Shown here: positions 1 through 13,500 of the stretch, piece by piece
Layout of the letters: every line of letters begins with the position of its first letter
Numbering within the stretch: the first letter of the stretch is position 1
Assembly (NCBI GenBank): GCA_028826165.1
Contig: JAPDFW010000066.1
Location: 224,001-288,000, forward strand
Length of the DNA stretch: 64,000 bases
Reading direction: 5' to 3'
Source of the DNA: Anaeramoeba ignava
Taxonomy: Eukaryota; Metamonada; Anaeramoebidae
Program-made: the position numbers and the translations under genes
The notes under the pieces: generated by a model
What the model saw: only the letters and a program-made list of their open reading frames with translations
Databases searched by the model: none
Told to the model about the DNA's origin: nothing

Positions 1-3000
1 TTTTTGTTGTGATTTCAATCTTTTTTCTTCATAACTCATATGTTTTTGAAATTTGTAATTCCTTCTCAATTTTGTTCTCATTCTATAAGGTCCTTCTGTC
101 AAATCACATTTCCATTTTGGATCAGGATCTTGATCATTTCCCCAAACTGCTCTTTCGCGAACAAGATCTCTTCGTAATTTTTTCCAGTTATTGCGTGAAA
201 AACTTGGTTGTGAATAAATCAATCGACTTAGCTCAGCTATTATAACTTCATCCTCCTTAGATTGAAAAAACGCACTTGAATTCTTTTCTCTTATATTATT
301 AACTTCTTGTTTTTCTTGAGCCTTACGCTTTGCAATTTTACTTTGCAATAATTTTCTCTCGGAAATTTCGTTTTCTCTCAATTTGATAGAAATTTCATTG
401 AAATTTTCATGGTTTTTGGGGATATGAGATTCAATTATTTTATGGATCCGATCTTCATTTTCTCTCAAAAATTTCATAAATCGTTTTTTGGTTGATTCTT
501 CGAAAAAATGCATAATTCCTTGATGGAAGAGGGTTTTTTGTTTCCCTGATTTGGTACGATATGATAGTAATGTCTGGATATAACTAGGCTTTTTAATAAG
601 TGAATCCCTCAATATATTTTCAGCCACAGAAACAATTTCTTGGTTTTTCAATCGAATGTATTTGAATATTCGTGAATAAAATGGTGACAAAAAAGAATAT
701 GAGCTGTTGAACGAATTCAAAAAAAGCTTCTTGTTATTATTTATAATTGTGAGAATATAAACGATTCTGTTTTGAGTGTTTTTGTCGGTTTTGTCTTCAT
801 TTTGGTGGGATATTGGCGACAAAATATGCAAAGCAATCTGATCCAAATCCATATACAATGGGAAAATCATTGAATTGGGATACTTTTCCTTGATTTTATC
901 CTTCTTCATATTTGATAATTGGCATTGTATTTTCTCTTTGAGTGTTGCCAATAAGGATATGTAAAAGGAGACAATCTTTTTTTGTTCTTTCCAAGTGAAA
1001 ATTTTTTGGAAAAGTTTGTTTTTCAGTTCAAAAGAAAATTGTATCAAATTTTTATCATACGCTGAATCAGGAATAAGAATTGAAAACAAAGGCAATTCCT
1101 TAATAACACCCTCAATTTTCATCATTATTCGGAGAAGAATGACTTTTTGAAGATAATAAATAGATCTCGAATAAAGACTACGAGGCACTGAGATAAATAT
1201 TTCTCGTTCAACATTATTAAACATCTTTGATGTTCTCAAGTTCTTGAAACAAATATCAACCAGAAAAAGAAGCAACTTCGATGTTATTGGATTGAAAAAC
1301 AGAATTTGTGTGAAATTACGAATAACAGCATCTTGTTCAGTTTGCGAAAACTTGTGTTTATTTAAAGCTGTAATATTATCGCTACTGAATGATTGATTTG
1401 GCATTTTCGATGTCTTTTTATTCGGATTATCTGAGTTTTTTGAGTTCTCATCATTTTCCAATTTAAATGAGCTATCTTTTGATAAAACAGGAACATCAGG
1501 ACTTGCTATTCTTGGTATATTTTCTTCGAAACTAAGATCATGTTTTAAATATTTGCTTTCTGATATTTTTTCATTTCCATTTTCATTTCCAAAGTGAAAA
1601 TTTTTAGTAATATTTAAAGCATTTGATTCCAAAAAATTTGTTCTTTGAGGAATTTTGTTGCTATTTTCCGTATTGGATTTATTATCAAATATCCAATAGA
1701 CATCCGGAACAAAAAACTTAAAAAGCTCGAGAAAATTTACAGGAAATATCACAGAGAGAATGCCTTCAATAAATGTTGAAGAGCTAAAAAACGGTTGATA
1801 TTCTTCAAAACCTGAAAACAAAGGGAAAATTAAATCTAAAATTTGGTGTATTATATCAAATAACCAAGAAAAAGGGTCTTGATTTGATTTTTGATTTAAA
1901 TGAGATTTCCTTTCTTTTTGTAAACGAATACGTAAATCATTTACAGAAACCGAAAATTCGTGGAATTGAGTATTATTGTTATTATTGTGAGTTTTCAAGT
2001 TTGTTGTTTTTTCAATTTCAGATTTGAAATAATGATCGAAATAATGCTTTTGGAAATTGTGGAAGATAGAAAACAATAATGAAATGGCCTCAAAAGAATA
2101 AATTCCTGATTTATTGTGTTGGAAATAATCAATTGCTTTTTTTGTACTTTCAACAACAAGTTGAGAATAATTGGTTATCTTCCCGAAAACTAAGTTGATT
2201 AAAATTGTGTAAATATGTTCGTTTTTGTACATTTTTGGAAGTGATTTAGACAAGAAAATAAAGCCTGAACGCTGTGAGAATTTTTGATAAAACGAAGGTT
2301 GCAAAATAATCAAGTTTGAAATGATAAGAAAAGCAAGAGAAACTGTTGATGGATGAGATTCCCTTGATAAAAAAACTAATAAATAATGAGGATCAAATAT
2401 ATCGAACAAGACCTGAAGTATCTTATCATTTGCTTTGTTTTTCAAAACAAGAATATGGATGATATGGAGTAGATTGTTTGTCTTGAATATTGGAAGCAGT
2501 AATTTTGTTGAAGGATGAAGCCAATAAGTAAGATTTTTTGAGCGAAAAACCTTGAGATTATTAATAGAATTTGATATCTGGAAAGTTGCCCAAAGGAAAT
2601 TTGCAAGGAATTTGAGTGAGTGCTGAATTGGATCAGCATGGAAAAGCCAGATAAGGAGTTTGGAAATAACGAAAATGGTCTCTGCTTCGATTTGCTTATT
2701 ACGAATGAAGTAAATTGCGAATTGAACAACTCCAATTTCCCTTAAACGCATTGAATTAAACATTATGTGGTTATTATTTTTCAAGAAAAGCTTGATTGTT
2801 GAAAAGACTTTTCTCTGAATACTCCCACTAACTTGGCTCCATACTAAGTTGCGTATAAAAATCTTGTTGATGGAACAGAGACTTGTTACGACAGATTTTT
2901 CTGGAGAGTTGATGTTTAAACCGGAAAAAGTGAAAAGTAATTCAACCGTTTTTTCATCAATCAAAGATTTTTTTTCCTGTAAAAAGTATCGGATCAAATT

Positions 3001-6000
3001 AAATCCATTAATTCTCGTCATGTCTGCTTTCATAGTCGATGAATTTGTGATGACGAGATTGATCAAATGCAAAACATTGTTGAAATCTTTTGTTTCTTTA
3101 ACAGATTCCAAAAATATAAAAAAAACTTGTGGTCCGCATAACTTTGCAAATTGATAGAGAATTCCTTTGTTGCTAAATATGCTTGTTTTTCCTGTGAGAA
3201 TCCCAAAGGGTGTGCCATTAGCTGAGGCGATATTAAACAGAGCTTTTGTCTCCATGAGTTTTTCTTGATTATCTATTTTTACGGTTGTTATATTTGCAGA
3301 TTTTTTGATTGTATGATTTGGTGAAAATGCAAATATGATTTTGCTTTTTTTCAAGGCTATTGTTTTGTGTTGGATGTCTAGAATGCGATATTGCTCCTCT
3401 GAAGACTCTTTTGATAAACGAGATAGGTTTTCTGAAGAGAAATTTGTGTCTTTGTGATAAAGAGAAATAGGACCTTCAAGAGAACTATCAAAATTAGGTC
3501 CCAGCAAAAACAAACTGAATACATCTTCTTGTGTCAAAGAAGTTGAAAAAAGATAAATAGAGAAAAGCTCCCATTTCATGTGCGGGGATTTGCTAATGGA
3601 TTTGATACTTATTAGGTTTCCAATTTCCATTTCGATTTTATCAACCTCTGAAATTTGATGTGGAAAATGTATTTTTTCACTTTTAAAAAGTTGACCATCA
3701 ATAAATATTTTTGCACGACTTGAAGACATTAATGAATTTTTATGAACAAACACAATATGAAGAAGTTGATTTTCTTGGAGATTTTCTATCTCGAATTTGA
3801 AAGAATTTTCGGATATTTGGATGATTATAAACTTTTCTTGAAGGATTATTGCCATGTTTGTTTTATTGTCTTTCTTGTTTTTTATATGAAAAAGAATAGC
3901 AGATGAAGGAATTTCTTGGTTATTAATTGTGTCTATTCTGATCCATATTGATATCGAGTATTCTGAAGGAGGCCATTTGAAATTCTTAGGAAAATTACAA
4001 ATGGTTATTTTTTCAGTATTTTTTTCGTTTTTGTATTTTTTGAATAATAGCTTTATTGTTTCATTTTGTGATTTGGTATCTTCCAAGTAAGAAGAGTAAT
4101 CGAAAATAATTGAACAATAACTTTCTTTTTGGAATATTTTTATGAGTATATCGATAAGTAAATGAGGGAAAGTATTCAATTTTCGGAAATGTTGGAATAA
4201 TTGTCTGAGTTCTCCAGCACCAAAACTGTCTTTTCCAAAAAGAACTAGATAATCAACTAAGCTTTCGAATAAAGGTGATACATCTTTGGCTTGATTTTGG
4301 AATATAATATTTTGATATTTATTAATTATTAACCCACAAGTACTATATTTATACAAAATTTTGCGATTTACAGGTTCTTTTTCACATAAATAGATAATTC
4401 TTTTGATAAATTTTGATTGTTTTAGTAAAGGAATTTTTGAGATATTATCGATTAAGAATGGGATAATTTTTGGATATGAAAATTTAAGGGAATAATATTT
4501 TGGATGATCAATAATATCATTTTGAATATTTTCATTATCTTTTTCAATATCATTTTGGATATCTTTTTGGATATCTTTTTGAATATTTTCATTATCTTTT
4601 TGAATATCTTTTTGAATATTTTCATTATCTTTATTTTCATTATTTTCATTATCTTTTTGAATATTTTCATTATTTTCATTATCTTTTTCAATATTTTTTT
4701 GGATATCTTTTTGAATATTTTCATTATTTTTATTTTCATTATCTTCAATATCTTTTTCATTATTTTCATTATTTTCAATATCTTCTTTTTGATTATTTTC
4801 ATTATCTTCAATATCTTTTTGAATATTTTCATTATTTTCATTATTTTCATTATCTTTTTGAATATTTTCATTATTTTCATTTTCAATATTATTTTCATTA
4901 TTTTCTTTTTCAATATCTTTTTGAATATTTTCATTATTTTCATTTTCAATATTATTTTCATTATTTTCATTATTTTCATCTCTAAAACAAATAAATTCGA
5001 AATTCCAAAGAAATCGCCATTCAAGACTTAAATCTAAAAGTAAACTCATAATAACTAAAGCAGAATCTTCTGTAGAAAGAAGTCCTGAATTTTCCATAAT
5101 TTTTTCTAAATTGGACATATATTTTTCTTCAAAAATTATTTTATTTTGTGGACAATTTAAAATAGAATCAATTAAACATTGAAATATAGATGATAATAAA
5201 GTAGAAAGTTCAAATTTCCAACAACCAAATTGGGAAAAATTATTAAATAATTTCAACAGAGATTTTTCTAAACCTTGTTTTTCATAAAATAAAAATTTTA
5301 AATTGGCATTTTTAATAAAAAGTCTTGAAAATAAATTGAGAATATCAATATAAAGATTTGATTTTGTTGGTTGTATTTCTTCAAAAAGATCAAATAGAAT
5401 TTCAAAAAGTTTTTCTGTTTGTGATTTTGTTTCTAAAATTATTTTCTCCACTAAAATCAGTGTTTTTTGGTTAAGTTGAGCATAATTCAAAAAGGAAATT
5501 AGTTTTTCAAATCCTCCAATTTGAAGAAAATCTGCTAAATTATTTGAGCACTCTTCAATAAGATTTAAAGTTAGTTCCACTAATAACTCAAGTCGAATAA
5601 CATCTTTTTGTTGGATTGATTGATTTTCATCTTGAGGTAAATTTTGGATAAGTTTATTCAAATGTTCGCAAATGTATTTGAAAATATCAAGTTTTCCAAT
5701 TTTGTTTTTTAATTGTTTTTGAGTACTAATAATTCTGTTTATTGATTCAAGGAAAATTTTCATCACAAAATGAGAAATATTTTTTGATATCAAAGACATA
5801 AAAATTTCCAAGAGTTTTGTTGAATCAGGAAGTTTGATAATAAATTCTTCGAACAAACCAAGAATGTTTTTCTAAAAAATAATAATTAAAAATAATAATT
5901 AAAATTAAAATTAAAATTAAAATTAAAATTAAAATTAAAAATTAAAATTAAAATTAAAATTAAAATTAATTTTGTACTTGAATCTTTTCAGGAAATGTTT

Positions 6001-7492
6001 CCATTTGATCAATAAACATTTGCAAAATATCTATTTGATCGTCTGGAGAGTTTTTCAAAATATTAACAGAAATCAATCTTAAAATTTCATTTGAAATTGA
6101 ATCAGGAATTTCTTTGTGTTTAATAGAATGAAAGAAAATATTTTGGAGCATTTGAAGAGCTTTCAAATTGAACTTGCTTTGATGAGAAAAATTCCTTTTT
6201 TTATCGTTGTCATTTGGATTAATCATATCAATTTGAGCAAGATTGGATAAGATCTTTAAATAATCAGATAGAGAATCGGAATATTGGCTGGATTCTAGTA
6301 ATTGGAGTGTAGATGATTCCAAAATTTGATATCCTGAAACTTCATTAAAATGAGTAAGAATTTTTGGTGTTCGAAATTTAAAGTATTTCAAAATTGAATG
6401 CAAAAGAATATTTGCAAAATATATAAATAAATCAGGTTCTTTTTCAGGCATTTCCTTCATTGATAATAAAAGATACTTCACAATAAATTGATCTTCAATA
6501 AATTTACTCATTATATCATTTTGAGACGATTCAAAAACAGTTTGTAAAATATATGCAAGTGTGTGAGAAAAATATTTTCCTGTTTCTGTTTTTGTTGTTG
6601 ATTTTTGTAAGCATTGAATTAATAAAAGGAATTTTCCATTTTTGATAAATATTGCCAAAGTTTTTTCCTGAATAAAGAACTTGAGAATAAAAGTTGCGAA
6701 ATATCCAAAAATTTTTTTGATTTGGTGAATTTCTTTTCGAAGAAAATAATGAAATAAAAATTAAAAATTAAAAATAAAAAAAAGATTATTTAATTTAAGA
6801 TACTTTTTTGTTTGATGATTTTGGTTCCTAATTGATTAAAACTAATAAATATATCAACAATTAAATTTGGAAGTTGAGTTTGAGAAATTTTAATGATATT
6901 TCTTTTTGTGTTTTGAAGGAAATAATTTAAACAGATTAATTTTTGATAAGCAATAGTTTCAAAATTTTTTCCCATAAAAATCTTTATTAATTTGTATTGA
7001 TTTTCTTGAGAATATTTATTTTGTGTAATTTGATGAATAAAAGAGTTTGCAATTTCAAAAGTGAGTTCTTGTTCTTCATTAATTCTAATTTTTTATTTAT
7101 CATTTTAATTTTAATTTATTATTTTTAATTTTTAATTTTTAATTTACAAAATTTGTATTTTTTGATCTCTTGAAAAATGTTCATAAAGAATTGTAACTAT
7201 TTCATTAATTAAATTTTCTTTTTCAGAGGAATTTGATTTTTTATAATTTTCCCATTTTTCATCTAAAATTGGAAGTAAATTTAAATTTAAAATTTGATTT
7301 TGATTTTGATTTTGATTTTGATTTTGATTTTGATTTTGATTTTGATTTTGATTTTGATTTTGATTTTGATTTTGATTTGAATTTGAATTTTGAATTTTGA
7401 TTTAAATTTGAATTTAAATTTAATTTTGAATTTGAATTTGAATTTGAATTTAATTTTGATTTTTTTCCAAAAAAATTAAAAAAAGAAGTCAT
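1..7492 (-). CDS. BEACH-domain protein, WDFY3/LvsA-like (5' part, runs off left edge)
   Basis: Seen: four exons, 7148-7492, 6804-7084, 5978-6732 and 5871 to beyond the left edge. Introns start GTAAAT, GTATCT and GTACAA, end in AG, and their phases agree. The protein starts MTSFFNFFGKKSKL, passes a Gln/Asn repeat, then a long helical-repeat region, an Asn/Glu/Lys/Asp/Gln repeat near 4490-4990, and a lectin-like segment near 3,960-3,500 (FKWPPSEYSISIWIRI). At 60-180 comes the pre-BEACH motif: LVRERAVWG, then KWKCDLTEGPYRM. Known: WDFY3/Alfy, LvsA and neurobeachin families carry ConA-like, PH-BEACH and WD40 modules and act in selective autophagy, lysosome traffic or cytokinesis. The PH-BEACH and WD40 parts should lie just outside the window. 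Odd: exon 1 is one or two bases out of phase across its repeat (7290-7400), probably a repeat-length indel. The family is well supported; the subfamily is inferred. Confidence 0.82.
4490..4990 (-). repeat. In-frame Asn/Glu/Lys/Gln repeat of the BEACH gene
   Basis: The top strand shows interleaved units of ATTATTTTC, ATTATCTTTTTG and AATATCTTTTTG. On the coding strand these read as NEN, IQKD and IEKD modules, giving a hydrophilic linker between helical blocks of the BEACH protein. Other frames are also open here, giving spurious Met-Lys-Ile or Ile-Phe ORFs on both strands. Confidence 0.75.
5872..5977 (-). other. BEACH gene intron 3, AATTAAA-type repeat
   Basis: A phase-0 intron starting GTACAAAATT and ending TTTTTTAG. 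Its interior is nearly all repeats of AAAATT. Removing it joins KIQ to KNILGLFEEF without a shift. Confidence 0.75.
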
Positions 7493-7598
7493 TTGAAAAA
7501 AAAAAATTAAAGAAAGGAAAGAAAATGAAAAAAATGAAAATGAAAAAAATTGAAAAAAAAAAATAAATAAAATAAAATAAAAAAAAAAAGTTTTGGAT

Positions 7599-10500
7599 TT
7601 AATTAAAATTGGATTGAACTTTTCGAAGTTTTTCCTTTAAATTTTGTGATAAGAATTGATATCTTTCATTTTTCAAACCAGATCTAAAAAGGGAAGATTT
7701 TTGGAATTCATCATAAGCTTCTTGAAGAACAGAATAAGTTTCATTTAAAGCATTTTGGAATATTTCTTGATTTGGATGATTTTGAGAAGAATCAAGAGAA
7801 AAAAAGGTTTCATTTCTGGTTAAATCAGTGAGTAAAATTTGTTCATCTGATTCTTCATCAATGAATCTTTTGATGATAAATTTTGCTTGAGAAAGAGCTT
7901 CATTTGGATCGAGTTGATGAAGATAGTTGAGAACTTCCTCATAAAATTCAAGAGACAAACCGACATCATCCTCGTAGTTTTGCTCTATAAATGTGCCGAA
8001 ATCATTGAGTAATTTTTTATCTGAAAAAATGGTTTCAAATGGAGGAAGAGATTTTGATTTTTCCGATTCTGAGTTTTGGTCAGTTAAATCCTCAGTATTG
8101 ATAAATTTATCAATTTCTGAATTGAAACTATCAGAAGTGGTTTTATCTAACGGTAATTTTGGATCATCGTCGCTTTCGAGTTCGCTAAACATATCTGCAT
8201 CGAGCGTCTCTGTGTCAAGTGTCTCTGTTCCTTCTGTTTTATTTCCTGATGATTTTTCCTCGTTGTCACTAACATAATCATTAACATATTCAATATCAAG
8301 TTCTTTTTCGATTTGTTCGAGTGAAGTTGATTCGCTAAATGGGTTTATTGATTGAAATAGTTTTGAATGCTGCTGGGAAAATGATGAGAACATGCTTCGT
8401 TTTGATTGCAATCCATTTTTGGAAAGTAAATTTGTGTTTGATGGAGAAAGACTTGTTTTTTGCAGTAAATTTTCCTGGTTCATCCCACTTTCCATGTTCG
8501 CTAATGATGATTTTGTCTTGAGACCGAATTGGTCCTCGATTTTTATTGTGTTGAATTCGTTTCCTGCCTTTCTTTGTTCTTCAGCAAGTTTGGCAATAAA
8601 ACTTTCTTCTTGATTGAATGCTTTTCTTTCAAGAAATGAAATTGTCGAGAAGTTTTCGAATTTGGATTCAGGAGAAATTGCAGGCGTTCTGAAAATCATT
8701 TGGAATGATTCGATATTATCCTTCATCGTGTCGTATTTGGGGATTTTGAGTGAAGAGTGTCTGAGCGATTTGATCTGATCCTTTTTGGAATACATCTCGT
8801 TAATTGAGAGAATTCTTGGCATTTTTTCCTGTTGGTTTTTGTTTTCTTGAGATTGCCTTGTTTTCTTTGGAGAATCTATTTCTAATTCAATTTCACGATC
8901 TTTTTTGGATGATTCAAGTGCAAGTTCTTTTGTGTTTACAAGATGAATTTTTGACATGATTTGAGTAAGAGAATCTTTGCAATCGTTGGAAGTGTAGGTC
9001 CATCTTTCCACATGCTTGTATTTCAGAGGATTCACTTCCGCTCTTTTTCGGATGTGATCTTTTCTCAATAGAGAGAATTTGATGGGCGTGTCGAGTATTT
9101 TGGTGCAATGGCGATGGTGCAGAGTGTCAATATGATCGACTGCTATTTGGAAAATTACGTTGAATTTTTCTTGATATGATTTTGTGTTCGATTTGTTCAG
9201 CAAATGGAAAGCAAGTTCAAAGAGACCCGATAAATATTCGGATTCAAAACTCATCAGAAACGAGAGGAAATCAGCTGCATTTTTGGCGAATTTGGGGAAA
9301 TAATCCGATGCTAATTGTTTGCAAATTTGGGCGAAATGAGGATGAATATCAAATTGCTCCTGATCCAAACTGGAAGAAAATTCGCTAAAAATGGAGGAAA
9401 GTTGAATGTTTTTGGATAAAAACGTTTGCGAGATTTTTTTTAGTATTCTTTGGATGTGCAAACGCGTCTCTTGTTGTTCCTTTTTTTCCCATTTGGGGAA
9501 TTGAGACGAAATGTAATGCATTTTTACAAGCAGAATAATAATTGAAGTCAGATATCTTGTTTCTGATTGGTCAACCAATCTGTCGCAAGACGATAAGTTG
9601 AGGAAAGAAAGAATATCAAATACACTTTTTCGTGTTGCATTGAACATCAGTCCTTTGATTAGCAAAGGCTGCAATCCAGTGAAGGGTTTTTCCCAGTTTT
9701 CTGTGAATTTGAAGAAGAAAGAATATAATGATTGTTTATTTTTATTTTTGTTATTGTTATTGTTATTGTTATTATTATTGTTATTGTTATTGCTATTTTC
9801 GTTCTCTTTTGATTCATCGTTTTTCAGTTTGTCTTCTTCAAGAATTTTCCTGAAAAAATCATCTTTGAAAATGCGTTCGATGAGAAATATTGCTTTTTGG
9901 TAGATTTTTGTTGCTGCTGCGTTTTGTAGATGAAGAAATCCAACAACAACCCAAAAAATTTCAATGTAAAATTGTTCAAAATTTCCGAAAGCATGAATAT
10001 TTTCCAAAAGATAAAAAATAAAATCAAGGAAAATGGAGATTTGATCGAGTGGTTTGACTTCCACATCTTTCTGCTGTTGTTGCAATAGCAAGAAGCGTGA
10101 GCTTGGTTTTTGGGAAATTGTGGAATATTCCGATAGAAACCGCGAAGTGCGAGTTTTTTTGAGAGTGGCAGAAATTTTGAGGTAGTTATCCAGATTAAAC
10201 AGTGAGAAATCAACAAATTTTTCGTAAATTATGTTATTGAAGGGAGAGTTGAACGAGTTGTAAATAGAGATTGAAATGAAGGAATAGAAAGAGTCGACGC
10301 AATACAATCCCCATTTGAGAGCATACTGTCCGCATTTTTCTGTTATTTCTGGGATTGCGCAAACAAGACAATCCTTGATGACTGAATAGAAATGGGAAAT
10401 GCTTATTAAGGAGCCTGTTTTTTCCAACGGAAGTTTATAAAGAAGACTAAATAGTTGATCATTTTGGCTGTTCTTTTCATTACAAAGAGAACAGTTTTTA

Positions 10501-13500
10501 GGATGGAAATTAAATTGGGCTGCGTTATTATTATTATTTTTGTTATTATTATTGTTTTTGTTATTGTGAGTATTTTTGGATTTGGTCTTTTTGTCTTTGT
10601 CTTTTTCTAATGCGGGGAAATAAAACGATGAGTGAGAATTAATAACTTCCGAAATGAATTTTGTTGCGAATTGGGCTTTTTGGATAAAATCCTCGTTAGC
10701 GTTTGGGAAGGAGTAAAGCAAAAGAGAGGAGATGATGTTTGTGAGGAGATTGAGAATGGTTTCCAATTTCAAGGGATAGTAAAAAATGGAGTGGATAGCG
10801 ACTCTGAGCAGACAGTGGTGGATGATAATGTGCAAGTAAGGAAGAAGGGGTTTGATGTCAAAAAGAATAAGATCATTTACAACAAGAAGAATGCAGTCGA
10901 TTTCGGAGTTTGTGTATTCGGATAATTTTCTGAAGTTTTTTTGAATATATTGCACTTGTGAGTTTGACAAATTGGATGTTAAAATGTTGAGATCGTAAAT
11001 CCAATCGTCTTCATCGACATCATCAAATTGTTTTGGGAAGCTGATTTGCTTCCAGTCGTTCCAGTACTTGAGCATTAAGGGATAGATTAAAGGGATAATT
11101 GTGAGAGAGGAGAAGGATTTGTACAAACGAAGAATTGCTTTTTTGGGGAGTGAGTTATGAGGTCTTTGGTGGATGAGGAAATAGATGACAGTAAATGTAT
11201 TTTTTTTGGTGATTAATTGAGTTTCAATATTTGCACTTTGTGATTTTGACAATTTTTTTGAGTTATTATTATTGTTGTTATTATTATCATTGTTATTATT
11301 TTCAATGATATTCAAAACAGTGTTATCGGGAATTTTTTCAATCCCAATATTATCAATATCAAGCTGAGCATTCTCAGAATCTGCAATTGCCAAACTGTAC
11401 CAAAGATCGACACTATCTTGGAAATTGTCTTCCTTGATGAACAATTGCTCTTTGAGTGTTATGCTGAAAAGATCGTTAAGAAAGGATTGTGTTGTGTAAA
11501 AAGTAGATTTTGTTCTTTTTTTACCGACAAAGAACAAATCCTCGTTTTCGAACTGAACAATTTCGCACCAAGGAATAAGTAATTTTTTGATGAGAGAAAT
11601 GTAATTTGAGCCAATCTTTTTGGAATTGATTCTGTATATTGATTCCTTAAATATAAACTCTGCAAAATCAGAACAAGATCTCGAGATGAGACGATTGATT
11701 TTTGCGGGGATGTCTTCGACGTCTCTAAAATCTGTATTGTATACATAGGGTCTTTCCAAATCAAGAAGTTGCTGGATATCGAACCGCTGATTTTGTAAAG
11801 AAAATGACTGGGGATCAATGGATAAAGTGGGGAGAATTTTCCAGAGAAACTCAAAACTCAATTCGCGAGTTCTTTGACCTATGTCGTATAGATATAGCAG
11901 ACCCAGCAAGATAAGAGAGCCTTTTTGATCGAGAATTGTTTGTATAAATGATATTTGCTTTGGATCCTCGATGGTGATAGCTGTTGTGTTTGTGTCTTGG
12001 GAGTTTTGATTTGAAATTGCGTTCAAATGCTCTGAACCGATAAACTGGTTGCAAATTGCGCGGAAATAAAGATAGTATCTCTCGTTTGGAGAAAAAGAAA
12101 AGGTGATGAATTTTTCCAGGAGATCGGATAAATGGAAAGAGAGAAGCCATCTAAGATTATCATAGCCCATTTCTTCTGAAAAAAGAAACCAATCCATTTT
12201 TTCATTGAAATCATTTTGATTGAATAATTTGCCTAGTTTGATGATATTCTCTGTAGCCAAGTGGCTTGACAATTTCAAGCGACTTCTTTTCCAATTGAAT
12301 TTGGAGCTGATGGTATTGATTTTGTTTTGGTCTTTGATTTTGGATTTTAGTTTGTCAAGATGATCGGATTGTGCAGCAAAAAACACTTCGGATTCCTGAC
12401 CAGCGCCTGACCAAAGTCGGAAGAATCTAAATGTTTTATATCTATCCTCGCGTTTCCAGTTTTTTGTGATGAATTTCGAGGAACGGAAACTTTTGTGAAT
12501 AACTCCGAATGTGGAGAGATTTGGGTGAGTAATTACGCACTTTAAAAAATTGTAAACGAATAAAGAGTAGTTGATTGAGTATTCGAAAGGATGTATTTGA
12601 AAGAGATGTGAAGAGAGGATTTTCTTTGGGGTTTGTTTCTTTTCGGTTGAATTGAGTGATTGTTTGCTTTCGATGATTTCTTGGTTCTTTTCGCAAAAGG
12701 AAATGATCTTCTTCAGTAGATTTGAATCAGATCCAAGAACAGAACATATGGTGCTCTGTGAAAAGAACATCCTCATGATTGAAGAGATGCAGTTGTGGAA
12801 CTGATTGTCTATTTCTGGTGATTTTTCGCGCAAGGAATTTGTGTGGAATAACTGCTGGATAAAAGTGAAAGCAGCAGGAAAAAGCCACGAATTCGAGCAA
12901 TATCCTGTAGTAAACGAGATGTATTTCTTGAGTAAGTTCTTTTCTGAAAAAAGCGATTCGAACCAACTGGGGAAAAGTTGTGATGCATTTTCAGCAAGCT
13001 TGTTCAATTTTTTCATTCTTTCTTGATGGGTGTTTGTAGACAGAATTTCTTGCTGTTTCTGTTCGGGCAAAGAAACCAAACTGAAAATGAAGCCGTGAAG
13101 ATTGATCCATTGATAGAATACTTCCATCGGCATTTGGGAAGGTGTGTTTGAAAAGGATGAGTTGAGTTTTTTGATGTAGCGGATGATGATTTGGTGAATC
13201 AAGTTAATATCGTTGAAGCTCTTTTTCTGAGCAATTAATTTTCCAATTTGAGAAAGATATAGAAGCCATAAAGTTGGATGACAAGAATAGGCTGCGTCTT
13301 TGAGGGAAATTGCTGGATAGTGGTTTGTGATATAAAGTTTGTTGTTTAATCCAAGAAGCAATTCAGAAGCGAATAAGCCTGTTACATTTTGAGTGATGAG
13401 ATTTTCATTTTCATCCAAAATATCCATCAATAAAATGGGGTTATTATCGTTATTATCGTTATTATTATTATTATCATTATTATCATTATCATTATTCACT

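Noticed and set aside
2442-3154. Short frames on both strands at 2.4-3.2 kb
   Set aside because: They are shadows of the large BEACH exon, which is open across the whole region on the minus strand.
4452-5024. Met-Lys-Ile-rich 190-aa frame and its Ile-Phe mirror
   Set aside because: Both are alternative frames of the in-frame repeat of the BEACH gene, whose own frame reads NEN/IQKD modules and continues on both sides.
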